Positions 28,190 through 37,998 are shown, numbered from the stretch's first letter. The stretch: 64,000 nt of DNA from CAZGSV01 sp964528605 (GCA_964528605.1 CAZGSV010000008.1:1-64000), one strand, 5' to 3'. Program-made: numbers and translations. Notes: a model not told the origin generated them from the sequence alone.

Positions 28190-29446
28190 ATGCGGTGTCC
28201 AAGGTACTTGGCGGGGTGCTTCACGGTGGTGCTCGCCTTCAGCGCATTCGCGCCCCTGTGGGCTGTTGGTAGCCCTCCAACGCTAAGTGATGCTTCCCTA
28301 GCCATCGTTGCTCAAGCGGGGGGCAAACGCCTGGCAGAGCCGTACCCGCTTTCCCCGTCAGGCGCCAGGGTTCCATATGGTAGTCGCGTGCGGCTAACCG
28401 TGCGTGCTCAGGACGTGGACGGTGACCTGATCGCCGTTGCCGCCTCTAAGCGACTGCCGGCTGGGTACTTGCAGGAGGGTTTGACCGAGGAAGAACTGGA
28501 GCGCGACATCGGCCACTACACGATCCTGTTCGACCATGGTGGCAGTGGTGATGCTGTCGCCGGGGACGGAATCTGGTCCCGTGAGTTTGTGGTGCCGATC
28601 GACCTGTATAAGAGCACTGAGCGGCTGCACTTGCCGGGCACCTACATTCTCCGCCTGTGCGCCGTTGATTCGGCTGGCAATCAATCCTCCCGGCTCGACA
28701 TCCCCCTGGAGGTGGTGGCGCCAGAGGCCGGTAGTGGAGCCCCCCCCGTTATTGAAAGGGTCTGGACGGAGCCTGAAGTGGTGAGCGGGCCGCCGGGAAC
28801 ACCGTATCTGCTGAAGGCCAGGGTGCGGGACGCAGATGGCGACGTGGTGTGGGTGCCGGCTGTGCTGCCGGAGGCGGAGGGCTCCTTCCAGATGGCGGAC
28901 GACGGCAGTTTGGGCGACCAGGTTGCCGGGGACGGCGTTTACACCCGGGTCCGGATGATCGGGGACTGGTTTGACGTGTTTGGCTCCACGGAACGCCGAA
29001 CCGAGCACATCGTGGTGCGCGCGTTCGACGCGGCGGGCAACGTCTCCGACCCCGTGACGGCCACTGTTGAAGCGCGCTACGACGAGGGCGATCCTGTGCT
29101 TACCGCGCCTCTGGGCGCCGGGCCCAGGGTCTGCGATGTTTGGTGCAGCGCGCACACGATAACCCCCTTGGGTGTGTGGCGGGTGACCGCGCAGGCGGAT
29201 ACCCCCGATGTGTACGTGGTCATCTACGACATAATAAGCGGCTACTACGATCTGATGCTCGACGACGGCTGCGAGTGGGACGCTCAACGGGGGGATGGCA
29301 TTTACTCTTGGGGCGACCACTTCCGCCACGAGCCTCCCAGGCTCCGGCCGTACGTCATCTATGCGGTGCCTAAGTCGGGCCCCCCGGTGACTGGCGCCAA
29401 AGTGACAGTCACCCTTGTGGTCGTTAAGCCGTCTGGGACTGAGTGA
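28190..29446 (+). CDS. Exported protein with choice-of-anchor-X-like repeats
   Basis: 418 residues with a signal peptide (LAGCFTVVLAFSAFAPLWAVG). Three modules each combine an Ig-like part with a short loop of the form GD-x-AGDG-x-Y/W: DAVAGDGIWSREF, DQVAGDGVYTRV and DAQRGDGIYSWGDHF. The same loop appears in bacterial surface proteins with 'choice-of-anchor X' domains. VRAQDVDGD and VRDADGDVV suggest calcium-binding turns. No catalytic motif is seen; a structural or adhesive role outside the cell is likely. It leads a run of four same-strand genes. Confidence 0.65.
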   Translation: MRCPRYLAGCFTVVLAFSAFAPLWAVGSPPTLSDASLAIVAQAGGKRLAEPYPLSPSGARVPYGSRVRLTVRAQDVDGDLIAVAASKRLPAGYLQEGLTEEELERDIGHYTILFDHGGSGDAVAGDGIWSREFVVPIDLYKSTERLHLPGTYILRLCAVDSAGNQSSRLDIPLEVVAPEAGSGAPPVIERVWTEPEVVSGPPGTPYLLKARVRDADGDVVWVPAVLPEAEGSFQMADDGSLGDQVAGDGVYTRVRMIGDWFDVFGSTERRTEHIVVRAFDAAGNVSDPVTATVEARYDEGDPVLTAPLGAGPRVCDVWCSAHTITPLGVWRVTAQADTPDVYVVIYDIISGYYDLMLDDGCEWDAQRGDGIYSWGDHFRHEPPRLRPYVIYAVPKSGPPVTGAKVTVTLVVVKPSGTE

Positions 29447-29461
29447 GCGGAGGGGAAACCC

Positions 29462-29803
29462 GTGCTGCGACCGTCCACCCATAGGACATCCCCGTGGATG
29501 GTCTGTGGTGTCCTATCGGCCTTCGTAGCTGGGATCGCGGTGCCAGGCTGTATCTGGACTAGTCACCATGGAAAAGCGAGTACTCCCGCACCCGAGCCTC
29601 CGGGTCCGCACTCGGCTCCGTCAGCAGCGGGCCCGATGTGGGTTTTCACCAGACCTTCGCAAAGAGCGCACCAGTGCTCCAGTAACGAGGAAAACCCGGG
29701 CCCTGAGCGGCACGGAAAGAATCCCCGGCTGAAGCAGATACACGAGTTTATCGCGCCCAGAGGCGTCTTCGATTCCGTTGGCATTCTCACTGCTGGAAGG
29801 TGA
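29462..29803 (+). CDS. Small putative lipoprotein
   Basis: 113 residues starting at GTG 29462, a few bases after GGAGGGGAAA and 15 bases after the previous stop. The N-terminus has a hydrophobic helix followed by AGIAVPGC, a plausible lipobox, so the protein would be lipid-anchored at Cys30. The remainder is Pro- and His-rich with no recognised domain. The stop overlaps the region of the next start (GTGA), supporting a real, coupled gene. Function unknown. Confidence 0.55.
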   Translation: MLRPSTHRTSPWMVCGVLSAFVAGIAVPGCIWTSHHGKASTPAPEPPGPHSAPSAAGPMWVFTRPSQRAHQCSSNEENPGPERHGKNPRLKQIHEFIAPRGVFDSVGILTAGR

Positions 29804-29808
29804 CTGCG

Positions 29809-30897
29809 ATGCACATAAGGATCCTAAGCAGCAAGCACTTGTTGGCGGCGACACTCCTGGCAGTGACGGGGCTGATCGTGACGCCGACACCGACTCAGGC
29901 GTCTGTCCCGCACGTGGTGGCCAAGTGCAACAATGACAACGGTGCAACATGGTATGACTGGCGACCGACGTACATAGCCTTGACCGTGTACTTCAAAGGA
30001 TTTGAGTACGCCTTCGGCGGCCTAACTATCACCAAGAGAGAGTGGGACTATGGAGATGGCACTGGATGGCACACAGTAGGCACGGGGGGAACAGGCAGCT
30101 GTGTCTACTATGTTTACGGTGCGAAGACCGCTACCTATCGCGTGACTGCAGACGGGAACACCTATCCAGACACCTGCTCGGTAACTGTGTTCTACGTGTG
30201 GCAAGACTATGCCCTCTGGTACTTCAATGGCGAGGACGCGCTCAATTATCACGAACAAGTAACGTGGACCGCCAGTGGCGCGACTACCGGGACCTTTAAG
30301 TGGGACGTCATCGCAGGCGCCGCTAAGGTTAACCTGGAGAACGATACTGACAGCATCACGAAGACCAACAACAACCAGGTAGGCGTAAAGAGCACGGCCG
30401 CCAGTGCAGATCCTGACGACGTGATGATCCGCTTCACTTACAACAGCGTAGCAGTCCGGGACCTCACTACCGAAGTGCTCGCTCCGGTAGCTTATGTCAA
30501 TAGCATCAACTACGGCGATTGGGGGCCTGGATTCGAGACTATTTATAGAATGAGGGTTGAGGACGAGGTATTTCACAACAAGCTTCCCGCTTCCTTGGAA
30601 GTGAACGAGCAGTTCGGCGCTTGGCAGTCGGACTATGCGGGACACAACTGGGGGGCGCCTATCGAATGGTCCACGTGGACGCAGGCGGTGGGCCTCATAA
30701 CGTACTTCGATGACTACTACCGCTTTCAGAACGAGGACGCTACTCCGACACCAGTGAATCACGATGATCCGAACGCAGGGGTGAAAGTCATGCACGCTCC
30801 CCAGTACTACCGCGGCGGCAGCCTCACCATAGGCAGCGGCTACCTGATGAAAAACCATACCATGCAGTTCTATCGAGGAAAAGGGGATCAGCTGTAG
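29809..30897 (+). CDS. Exported protein with PKD-like domain
   Basis: 362 residues. ATG 29809 lies six bases after GGAAGGTG and gives a signal peptide (LLAATLLAVTGLIVTPTPTQAS); a GTG at 29800 is the alternative. Residues 40-120 include a PKD-type strand WDYGDGTGWHTVGTGG and VYGAKTATYRVTADG. The rest is rich in Tyr, Trp and Asn, without a catalytic pattern I can recognise. GC content and codon use look lower than in neighbouring genes (many AAC, TAT, ACT codons), a possible sign of transfer. Part of the 28190-32317 cluster. Confidence 0.6.
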   Translation: MHIRILSSKHLLAATLLAVTGLIVTPTPTQASVPHVVAKCNNDNGATWYDWRPTYIALTVYFKGFEYAFGGLTITKREWDYGDGTGWHTVGTGGTGSCVYYVYGAKTATYRVTADGNTYPDTCSVTVFYVWQDYALWYFNGEDALNYHEQVTWTASGATTGTFKWDVIAGAAKVNLENDTDSITKTNNNQVGVKSTAASADPDDVMIRFTYNSVAVRDLTTEVLAPVAYVNSINYGDWGPGFETIYRMRVEDEVFHNKLPASLEVNEQFGAWQSDYAGHNWGAPIEWSTWTQAVGLITYFDDYYRFQNEDATPTPVNHDDPNAGVKVMHAPQYYRGGSLTIGSGYLMKNHTMQFYRGKGDQL

Positions 30898-30943
30898 GGG
30901 TCGTAGTAGGGCGTGGCCCCCCGCCCCGGAAAGGAGATTGGAA

Positions 30944-32317
30944 ATGATGCGAATTGTCAAAGTGTCAGTTGCTACCGGAGTTGTGTTGGGCTTGTTATCT
31001 GCTGTGTGCCTCTGTTCCCCCGAACCTGCTTGTGGCGACACGTCCACTCCGGCGCCCTCGGCGGCGCCAGTGGTTCCTTGGCACGGGAGGCCCGGCGTAG
31101 AAGGAGCCGAGACCTGGCGGGTCTTCGAGGAGTACTGGTTTGGCCATGCACCACGGGTACAACCCATCGAGAATGCCCCGGCGATCATGTGTGGCACCGT
31201 CACCGCGGAACGGGTGGAGGAAGAAAGCGAGGGCCCGGCTCTTGGCCGCCAGATGAAAGGACGGTGGCATGTCGTCGGCGTGAGCGTTGACGATGCAATC
31301 AAGGGGATGGACCGAGACACGAAGAGTGTTGAGGTAAGATTCTTTGCACCTAGCAAGTACCCTCCCCTATCGCTCGGCTCCTTACCGTATTCGTTGCTGA
31401 TCAACGTCCGCTACCTCCTATTCTTAGGGCCCTCGGGCGACCCAGACCAGTACTACTTGCTCCAGAGCAGCGAGTATATGCCTCCCCCCCTGCCCTTGGC
31501 GCCTACGCCGCCTGAGCAGCAAGAGGGGGCAAGCGTAAAGGATCGGCTCATCGTGGAACTCATCACCACGGCCCAGCAAGAGGCTGTGGAAGTGGCGGCA
31601 CCCGCGATCCCAGTGCTGGGCTTCGTGGGGAGTGGGGACCAAAGGGCCGTGCAAGTCCTCATTGAACTGGCCGGGAAGGACCAGCCGAACCTAGCCGTAC
31701 CAGCGATGAGAAGTCTAACTTTCGGCCCCGCCAAGGATCAGGATCTTCTGCCCCTGCTCGAAGAACTGACCAAGAAGGACGACGTCAGTATTTCCGGTTC
31801 GGCTATCGCGGCTCGCCTCCGCCTTGGGGACAAGGCCGCGCTTTATGAAGCAGTGAACTGGAGCCAGGGAGCAAACCTGCCGCAGTACCAAGTTGAGGAG
31901 ATTTCTGATGTCATCTGGTCCAACTCTTCTGAGGAACGCCTTAAGAAGGGTGACGAAGTGGTTGAGTGGGGGCTGTTGTTGCTGCTGGACTCAGACGGGC
32001 CGCGTTTTCGGCAATCCGCAACCCATGCCTTGGCCAGGATCGCGACCAAGGACCTCATACCTACGTTTATCAGGTTGCTGGACGACCCCGACTTGCGCGT
32101 GCACGTCCTGGCGCAGCTGGGGCTATATGAGGCAGCGGAGGGATGGCAGAATATCCTCGTCAAAGGCTACGCTCCGGCTTCGGATATTTTCCTGGAGGAC
32201 CCACAGCGGTATGTGGCCCAGTGGAAGCGATGGTGGGAAGAAGGGGCAAAGATCGAACTCGCGCCTGGTGCTGTACCGACGATACGCGTCGAGGTCGTGG
32301 CCCCAGGACAGGAGTAG
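30944..32317 (+). CDS. Exported HEAT-repeat protein
   Basis: 457 residues from ATG 30944, seven bases after AAGGAG. A signal peptide (VSVATGVVLGLLSAVCLC) is followed by a Pro/Ala-rich spacer. Residues 65-170 form a beta-rich domain (VEVRFFAPSKYPPLSLGSLPY, NVRYLLFLG). Residues 185-420 are helical HEAT-like repeats: AAPAIPVLGFVGSGDQRAVQVLIELAG, PAMRSLTFGPAKDQDLLPLLEELT and QSATHALARIATKDLIPTFIRLLDDPDLRV. HEAT arrays bind proteins. A GTG-rich leader is absent and the gene is well isolated at its 3' end. It closes the four-gene cluster of exported proteins, all of unknown role. Confidence 0.75.
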   Translation: MMRIVKVSVATGVVLGLLSAVCLCSPEPACGDTSTPAPSAAPVVPWHGRPGVEGAETWRVFEEYWFGHAPRVQPIENAPAIMCGTVTAERVEEESEGPALGRQMKGRWHVVGVSVDDAIKGMDRDTKSVEVRFFAPSKYPPLSLGSLPYSLLINVRYLLFLGPSGDPDQYYLLQSSEYMPPPLPLAPTPPEQQEGASVKDRLIVELITTAQQEAVEVAAPAIPVLGFVGSGDQRAVQVLIELAGKDQPNLAVPAMRSLTFGPAKDQDLLPLLEELTKKDDVSISGSAIAARLRLGDKAALYEAVNWSQGANLPQYQVEEISDVIWSNSSEERLKKGDEVVEWGLLLLLDSDGPRFRQSATHALARIATKDLIPTFIRLLDDPDLRVHVLAQLGLYEAAEGWQNILVKGYAPASDIFLEDPQRYVAQWKRWWEEGAKIELAPGAVPTIRVEVVAPGQE

Positions 32318-32630
32318 GTAGCCATTGGCATTTTTATGACCCACGCACCAGGCTGCCACCTGCTCGACGTTCCGAGCCATTCAACCGGCACTGCGCTCGG
32401 CACCGCACCCCGGGCATAGTCGGCCTCGCTCTGGCTCGACCGCCAGCCCGCCGCCCGCTGAAGCCACGATCTCCCGCGCCGGTTCAGGACGTCTCTCCTG
32501 GCCCGCCTCCCGTGGGCCGCGACCTCGCGTCTTGGCGCGCTGGGACCGTGCTGCTAGAGTACGCGCTGGCGCGGCGCTAGACGAGCGGCGCCGGCGAGAG
32601 CGGGCCGCGCCCCAGTTGGGAGGAACCGCA
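32318..32630. other. Gene-free gap with a promoter
   Basis: No gene seen. It contains the candidate promoter at 32532-32560 for the next lipoprotein gene. Confidence 0.5.
32532..32560 (+). promoter_or_regulatory. Candidate promoter with extended -10
   Basis: TTGGCG (32532-32537), 17-base spacer ending in TGC, TAGAGT (32555-32560). It lies 70 bases before the start at 32631 and has the same architecture as the rpsB promoter. Confidence 0.45.
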
Positions 32631-33857
32631 ATGCTTGCTGCATGTTGTGCGGTCGTAGACTGTCATGCTCTAGGCACCAGGACGGAACTCGTGCTCCTCG
32701 TGCTGGTAGCGGTGCTGCTGATTGGCTGCCCCTCGGCGAACAGCCAACCCGCGCCCGGCGGCGCGCCACACCCGGTGGACCTCAGGTCCTATCAGCACGG
32801 GATAGACTTCGTTCCCTTGCCCCAGGGCCGCTACTATCTCATCTGGTCCAGCGCCGGCAATCCCCCTCTTCGCATTGGTCGCCGAGGCGGCTGGACCCAC
32901 GACATCTATTACTCCGTGTTCGATCCCGCTGCCCCCAGAATCGATCCCATTGCCCTGATCTCCTACCCCCAGGCGCAGGAGCCGTCCAGCGCGGCGATCT
33001 CCAAGGACGGGCACATCATGATTACCATGGAGGACGGGTGGAACACGCAGGAGTCCATTGCGCAACGCTACGGGGTGTACGACGCCTCGCTCAAGCCCGT
33101 CCTGCCCTACCCTCAGATGGTGTTCGACGGAGGCCACTCCGGGCACGTCGCGGCCGTAGGTGACCGGTTCGTGGTCTTCTACGGGAACGAATGGGTTGAC
33201 GGCGGCGGCGTGGACAACCTGGGTTCCGGCGACGACGTGTTGGCCGCCGTCTACAGCTCGACCGGGCACCCGGAGGCAATCATTGACGTGGCCGTCGGGC
33301 CGGCGACCCGCGACTGGTGGCCCCTACTGGCCGGGGCCGAGAGCCGTGCGTGTCTGGTCTGGCAGCGCTTCGTGGATGGCGAGACCTACGCCGATCTGAT
33401 GGTCGTGATGCTCGATCCGGCGGCGCCCGCGCTCGTCGGTGAGCCGGTGACCCTCCAGACCGAGGTGAAGTACTACACTTACAGCGTGGAGTACATCCCC
33501 AGCGTGGACCGCTTCCTGATTCTGGGCGCCTTTCACGCCGGAGGAGGATTCGGCTACCTGCTTGACGAGAACGGCAAAGTTACGGGGTACAACGGGTCCT
33601 TGCCGCCCATCATCCGGGAATCCCAGTCGGCCGTGCGCGACGCCGACGGGAGCGCGCTGGTGGCCCATATCACCGCTCCGACAGGGTTGATGGTCCTTTC
33701 AGTCACCAGCACGGAGATCACGCTGGTAAAGGCGATCCCGGACGACTACGCGTGGCAGTATGGCGGGACCGATGGCATCTTCCTCGACGCCAATCGAGTA
33801 TTCATCGCCTCGCTGTCCTCCGGGGGTCTAGTGGCCAAGGTGTTCGACATCAGGTAG
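32631..33857 (+). CDS. Putative lipoprotein with propeller-like repeats
   Basis: 408 residues from ATG 32631 after GGGAGGAACC. The N-terminal hydrophobic stretch LVLLVLVAVLLIGC ends in a lipobox, so the protein is probably anchored to a membrane. The rest has repeating beta-rich units with phrases such as YYLIWSSAGNPPLRIG, AAISKDGHIMITMEDGW, RFVVFYGNEWVDGGG and ADLMVVMLDPAAPAL, which fit a beta-propeller. No catalytic motif is recognised. It stands alone with its own promoter and faces the sialidase gene at 34129 across repeat A3. Confidence 0.7.
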   Translation: MLAACCAVVDCHALGTRTELVLLVLVAVLLIGCPSANSQPAPGGAPHPVDLRSYQHGIDFVPLPQGRYYLIWSSAGNPPLRIGRRGGWTHDIYYSVFDPAAPRIDPIALISYPQAQEPSSAAISKDGHIMITMEDGWNTQESIAQRYGVYDASLKPVLPYPQMVFDGGHSGHVAAVGDRFVVFYGNEWVDGGGVDNLGSGDDVLAAVYSSTGHPEAIIDVAVGPATRDWWPLLAGAESRACLVWQRFVDGETYADLMVVMLDPAAPALVGEPVTLQTEVKYYTYSVEYIPSVDRFLILGAFHAGGGFGYLLDENGKVTGYNGSLPPIIRESQSAVRDADGSALVAHITAPTGLMVLSVTSTEITLVKAIPDDYAWQYGGTDGIFLDANRVFIASLSSGGLVAKVFDIR

Positions 33858-33922
33858 GCCAGGGCCCGCGAGTCCGCAACGGCCCGGACAACGGAACCCG
33901 GGCCCCGCGCCTTGAGGGTTGG

Positions 33923-33990
33923 GGTCCCTAGTCTGAAGATCGCGCAACATAGACAAAGCGCCCACATCCGCGTAGTCAGGTCCTGCTGAG
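33923..33990 (+). repeat. Dispersed repeat family A, partial copy A3
   Basis: Only the first part is kept: GAAGATCGCGCAACATAG is nearly the same as GAAAGATCGCACAACATAG of A4. The invariant core is missing. Confidence 0.5.
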
Positions 33991-34128
33991 CGTTGGCATG
34001 GGCGACCGCTGGCGCCCCACGCATAATCCCTGACGTAGGAGCCAACGGGTTAGGCGTCGCGGACGACATTGCGGACTTCGATACCGGAGCGCTCTGATAA
34101 ACCTACCTGCGTTCTTCTCGGGCGCGAC

Positions 34129-35304
34129 TCATGCTCGCGTCAGCCAGTCCAGCCCGAGTATCGCCAGGATGATGGATTCTGTCGGCTGATCCTGACCCGC
34201 TTCGTAGAGGCAAGCGATCTCGCCGTTGGGGAGTACCGCTAGGCACGAGTAAGCGCTCGGTCCGGGGTGAAGCGTCTTGCCGACGGTCCAGGTATTCCCC
34301 TCATCATAACTCAGGCGCAGGGTCATGTTGACGCGGCTGGTCTCGCTGGCGGGGTTCGAGAATAGGATGATGTTCTCGCCTTGCTCGGGCCACGAATACC
34401 TGCGGATGCTGGCCTGGCAGATCGGCTCGATCAGGGCCGGATCGAAGTGCTGGTCACCCCAGGTCAACCCGCCGTCGGTGCTGATGGCGACCTGGCGGCT
34501 GCACTGGGAGCGGTCGTAATTCCGCATATTGAGCATGAGGCGGTCGGCGGTGAGTTCCACCACTTCGCACTCGTTCACCTGAGGCTGCGGAGTACTGCCC
34601 CCGCAGTGCCAGGTCTCTCCGTGGTCGTCGGAATACATCACCTGGGAGTAGCCGGACTCCATTCCGGCTGGGATGTGGTCGCAGGGAATCAGCAGCCGCC
34701 CCCGGTGCGGCCCTCGCTCGATCTGGATGCCTGCTCCCGGGCCGGTCGCGTACCAGGTCCAGTCGGGCGGTTTGACCTGCGCCGTGATTTCCCGCGGCTC
34801 AGCCCAGGTGACGCCGTCATCTTCCGAGCGGGTGATGAAGACGCGCCGCGTGTCCTTGCCGGTCCGAGCGATGATGGCAGTTTCTGTGTCACCGCCGTCG
34901 TTCCACGTCATCGGAAGCCAGATGACGCCTGTCTCGCGGTCGAGCACCGGGCAGGGGTTGCCGCAGGTGTTGGCGCCGTCATCCCACACGACCCGCTGCT
35001 CGCTCCACGTCCGTCCGGCGTCGGTCGAGCCTTTGACCAGCAGGTCAACGTCGCCGCTGTCGCTACGGCCGTACTTGCGACCTTCGCAAAACGCGAGCAG
35101 GGTACCTCGCGAGGTCGCGATGATCGCCGGAATGCGGTAGGTGTGGTAGCCGTCCTCTCCGCTGGTGAACAACGCGCTTTGCCGCAGAAGCCCGGGGGCC
35201 GTCTCACCTCCGGCGTCGTTGCTTGCGAAGGCGCGGTCCTTTCCCAGCGCAAACATCAATGCCGCCGCGGCAACACCAAACGCCATAGTCCCCAAGTCCA
35301 TCAT
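34129..35304 (-). CDS. Exo-alpha-sialidase (GH33-like)
   Basis: 391 residues with an N-terminal hydrophobic segment (MAFGVAAAALMFAL) suiting export. The sialidase plan is complete: the RIP motif in YHTYRIPAIIATSRG (first catalytic Arg), GRKYGRSDSGDVDL (the Asp region), four Asp boxes (STDAGRTW, SEDDGVTW, SDDHGETW, STDGGLTW, plus SYDEGNTW), NECEVVEL with the catalytic-region Glu, and a late PSAYSCLAVL with the nucleophile-position Tyr. It would release terminal sialic acids, or related sugars, from glycans. This makes it a stronger sialidase candidate than the gene at 11029. Neither neighbour is functionally related. Confidence 0.85.
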   Translation of the reverse strand: MMDLGTMAFGVAAAALMFALGKDRAFASNDAGGETAPGLLRQSALFTSGEDGYHTYRIPAIIATSRGTLLAFCEGRKYGRSDSGDVDLLVKGSTDAGRTWSEQRVVWDDGANTCGNPCPVLDRETGVIWLPMTWNDGGDTETAIIARTGKDTRRVFITRSEDDGVTWAEPREITAQVKPPDWTWYATGPGAGIQIERGPHRGRLLIPCDHIPAGMESGYSQVMYSDDHGETWHCGGSTPQPQVNECEVVELTADRLMLNMRNYDRSQCSRQVAISTDGGLTWGDQHFDPALIEPICQASIRRYSWPEQGENIILFSNPASETSRVNMTLRLSYDEGNTWTVGKTLHPGPSAYSCLAVLPNGEIACLYEAGQDQPTESIILAILGLDWLTRA

Positions 35305-35555
35305 CTCCCGCAGGCCTCCTCATGACGCGCGCTCGATCTCGAGGCACAACCCAGGCTCGCAAGGCTTCCCGCGAAAAGCGCCGGTTCTCACGCTGCGGCC
35401 CCTCTGAGATCACGACGGCCCTCCGCTAGCCTGGGGGCGCGTGGGCTCGGGAAGTTGCTCATAGGGGATGGCGGCTCCGAGACTTCAGGTGAGGCGTCGC
35501 TCCCACTCGTCCGCTCACCAACCTTCGGCCGAGAGCAGCGACGGATCGCCCGCCA

Positions 35556-37472
35556 CTACTTCGCGGTGGTGGCCTCCTGCGCTGCGCCCCCGAACTGGCG
35601 ATGATACAGAGCCGCGTATAGCCCTCCGTTGGCCAACAGTTCTGCGTGGGAGCCGACCTCAACAACGCGCCCTCTGTCGAGCACGACGATCTTGTCCGCA
35701 TTGAGGATGGTCGAGAGCCGGTGCGCGATTATCAGAGAGGTGCGTCCCTGCAAAAGGGTCTCAAGGGCTTGTTTGATGAGGTACTCCGAAGTCGAATCCA
35801 GGTGGCTGGTTGCCTCGTCCAGGATCAAGATTTGCGGGTCCTTGAGCAAAGCGCGTGCGATAGCCAGCCGCTGCTTCTCGCCACCGGAGAGCCGGAAACC
35901 CCGCTCCCCCACCACGGTGTCGTATCCATTGGGGAGGCCGACGATGAATTCGTCAATGTTCGCGGACCGCGCCGCTGCAAACATCTCCTCCTCAGTTGCG
36001 CCGGGTTTGGCGTAGAGCAGGTTCTCCCGAACGCTCGTGTGGAACAGGAAAGTGTCCTGGGTGACGACCCCGATCTGCGCCCGAAGACTGTCCTGAGTTG
36101 TGTCGCGAAGGTCACGTCCGTCCAGAAGGATCCGACCTTGCGTCGGGTCGTAGAATCGGGGGAGCAGATAGGTGATTGTGGTCTTGCCGGCGCCGCTGGG
36201 ACCCACAAGGGCGACCCGCTCGCCCGAGCGGATCTCGAACGACACATCCTGGAGGGCCGGGCGGGTTGCGACGCCGGGTTCTGCTGCCTTGCCTTCCCGC
36301 TTGCCGCCACGGCGTGGCGGCCGCGGATATTCGAACGTGACATGATCGAGACCGATGTCGCCACGGACGTGAGTGAGCGCCACCGCGTCGGCCCTGTCCA
36401 TAACATCCGGTCGTCGGTCCAGATACTCGAAGATGCGCTCGAACACCGCCAGAGCGCCCTGCAGAGACACATACACATTGGCCAGCTGCCCGACGGGCCG
36501 GTAGAGGTTGGTGAGGTAGGCAACGAAGGCGATCAGAGTACCGATGGACAACTGCGCTCGGATGGCCTGGTGGCCTCCGAGAAGGTAGATCAGCGCCGGC
36601 CCGGCTACGCTGAACACCGCCAGGCACATGAAGAGCCATCGCCCCGCCATGGCCTGCCGCACGTTCAAGTCCATCAACCCGCGGTTCCGCCTGCTGAACT
36701 GGTCTGCGTCGGTGTCCACCTGCCCGAAGATCTTGGCCAGCACCATCCCCCCGATGTTAAGCCGCTCCTCCATGAAGGCCAGCAGCTCGGCCTGCTGTTC
36801 CTGTGTCTGCCGCGAGAGACGGCGACGAATCCTGCCCACCAGCCGCGTGGGCAGATAGAAGGTCGGAACGATCGCAACCGCCAACAGAGCCAGCCACGGG
36901 TTCAGCGAGAAGATGACGACGAGCGTCGCTGCGAGAGTCATTACGTTGCTCGCGATCGACACGACCGTCGAGGTCGCTACGTCCTGCACTGCGCCGACAT
37001 CGTTGTTCACGCGCGACACGATCTCGCCCGCGCGGGTCGTGGTATAAAAGCCGAGTGACTGCCGCTGCAGGTGCTGGTAGAGCTGATTGCGGAGATCGAA
37101 CGTGATGCTTTGACCAACGGACGTGCTTAGGTAGCTCTGCAGCACACCAATGAGGCCTGAGACGACCGTCAGCCCCACGATCGCTCCCACCAGCAGGTGC
37201 AGCAGCCGCGCATCGTGGCCGGGGATGGCATCGTCTAGGATCCCCCGCACGCACAGCGGCGGGAGCACTCCCAGGCCCGAGGTGGCCCCGATGCACAGGA
37301 GGATCACCAGCCACTGCGCCCAGTAGGGCGTGAGGTAGGCGGCCACGCGGCGCACCCGTGCGCGCGTGATCGGCGCCAGTGCCTCGTCACTGCCCGCCTC
37401 CGCTTGTCTGCGGAGGCCGTGGGTTCTGGGCATGCCGCCAATACTTCCTTCCGGGCCCCTGAACTTCATCAC
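35556..37472 (-). CDS. ABC exporter, fused permease and ATPase (MsbA-like)
   Basis: 638 residues. Residues 45-330 form a six-helix exporter domain (starting VAAYLTPYWAQWLVILLCI). Residues 370-610 form the ATPase: Walker A GPSGAGKTT, Q-loop VTQDTFLFHTSV, signature LSGGEKQR, Walker B ILILDEATSHLDS, and H-loop IIAHRLS. This half-transporter dimerises to export lipids, peptides or drugs; the substrate cannot be told. A Lys-, Gly-rich insert (PPRRGGKREGK) lies before the ATPase. No adjacent partner gene is present, consistent with a homodimer. Confidence 0.92.
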   Translation of the reverse strand: MMKFRGPEGSIGGMPRTHGLRRQAEAGSDEALAPITRARVRRVAAYLTPYWAQWLVILLCIGATSGLGVLPPLCVRGILDDAIPGHDARLLHLLVGAIVGLTVVSGLIGVLQSYLSTSVGQSITFDLRNQLYQHLQRQSLGFYTTTRAGEIVSRVNNDVGAVQDVATSTVVSIASNVMTLAATLVVIFSLNPWLALLAVAIVPTFYLPTRLVGRIRRRLSRQTQEQQAELLAFMEERLNIGGMVLAKIFGQVDTDADQFSRRNRGLMDLNVRQAMAGRWLFMCLAVFSVAGPALIYLLGGHQAIRAQLSIGTLIAFVAYLTNLYRPVGQLANVYVSLQGALAVFERIFEYLDRRPDVMDRADAVALTHVRGDIGLDHVTFEYPRPPRRGGKREGKAAEPGVATRPALQDVSFEIRSGERVALVGPSGAGKTTITYLLPRFYDPTQGRILLDGRDLRDTTQDSLRAQIGVVTQDTFLFHTSVRENLLYAKPGATEEEMFAAARSANIDEFIVGLPNGYDTVVGERGFRLSGGEKQRLAIARALLKDPQILILDEATSHLDSTSEYLIKQALETLLQGRTSLIIAHRLSTILNADKIVVLDRGRVVEVGSHAELLANGGLYAALYHRQFGGAAQEATTAK

Positions 37473-37761
37473 TTACATCTCCTGCCTCGCTCACCACACC
37501 ACATGAAACACCATCTCGTTTCTCTAGACTTCCCGGTTGTGTCGGGGCCGCCGCACTGATCGCCAATATCACCGGCCACTAGGAAAGGGAATACCCCAGC
37601 GACCCGCTCGTAGTGCCGCCGGGCAACCCGGCCACCCAGCAGGTATCCATGACGTAGCCACATTTGTTATGCGACATGTTATGTCACCGTCGTGGGGTGG
37701 GCAACCCTCTTGGCCGTGAACCCGGCTCGATTGGCGGAGCGTATGTGACCTGGGACGACAG

Positions 37762-37797
37762 CAAGACTTCTGTGCCCGCAAGCAGCCCAGCCGGGAG
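37762..37797 (+). repeat. Repeat family D, copy D1
   Basis: Begins CAAGACTTCTGTGCCCGCA, identical for 19 bases with D2 (59180-59214), and ends in CCAGCCGGGAG. Confidence 0.6.
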
Positions 37798-37807
37798 CGA
37801 CCTTGCT

Positions 37808-37882
37808 CTCCTGTCTACCGTCCGCGACGCCTATCTGCCGACATACTCCCCGGACTCGTTTTCGGGCGCGAGGTCAGCAGCC
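37808..37882 (+). repeat. Dispersed repeat family B, copy B2
   Basis: CTGTCTACCGTCCGCGACG, then ACATACTCCCCGGACTCG and GGGCGCGAGGTCAGCAG. It follows D1 by about 10 bases. Confidence 0.7.
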
Positions 37883-37998
37883 TTCGACGCGATGCAGTGC
37901 CGCTAGCGGGGGCAGGACGGGGGCGGTGTGTCGCCGCTGATTTCAGGGCTTTCCTTGAACCGCTTGCAGCGCGCTGGGGGCCCAGGTTCCCGCTCACA

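Larger units (their letters stand above)
37473..37998. other. Gene-free gap with repeats D1 and B2
   Basis: Between the ABC exporter start and the oxidoreductase end. Besides the two repeats no gene was seen. Confidence 0.5.

Noticed and set aside
28190..32317. Type VI secretion or contractile system genes
   Set aside because: No sheath, baseplate or ATPase motifs; only Ig, PKD and HEAT-like domains.
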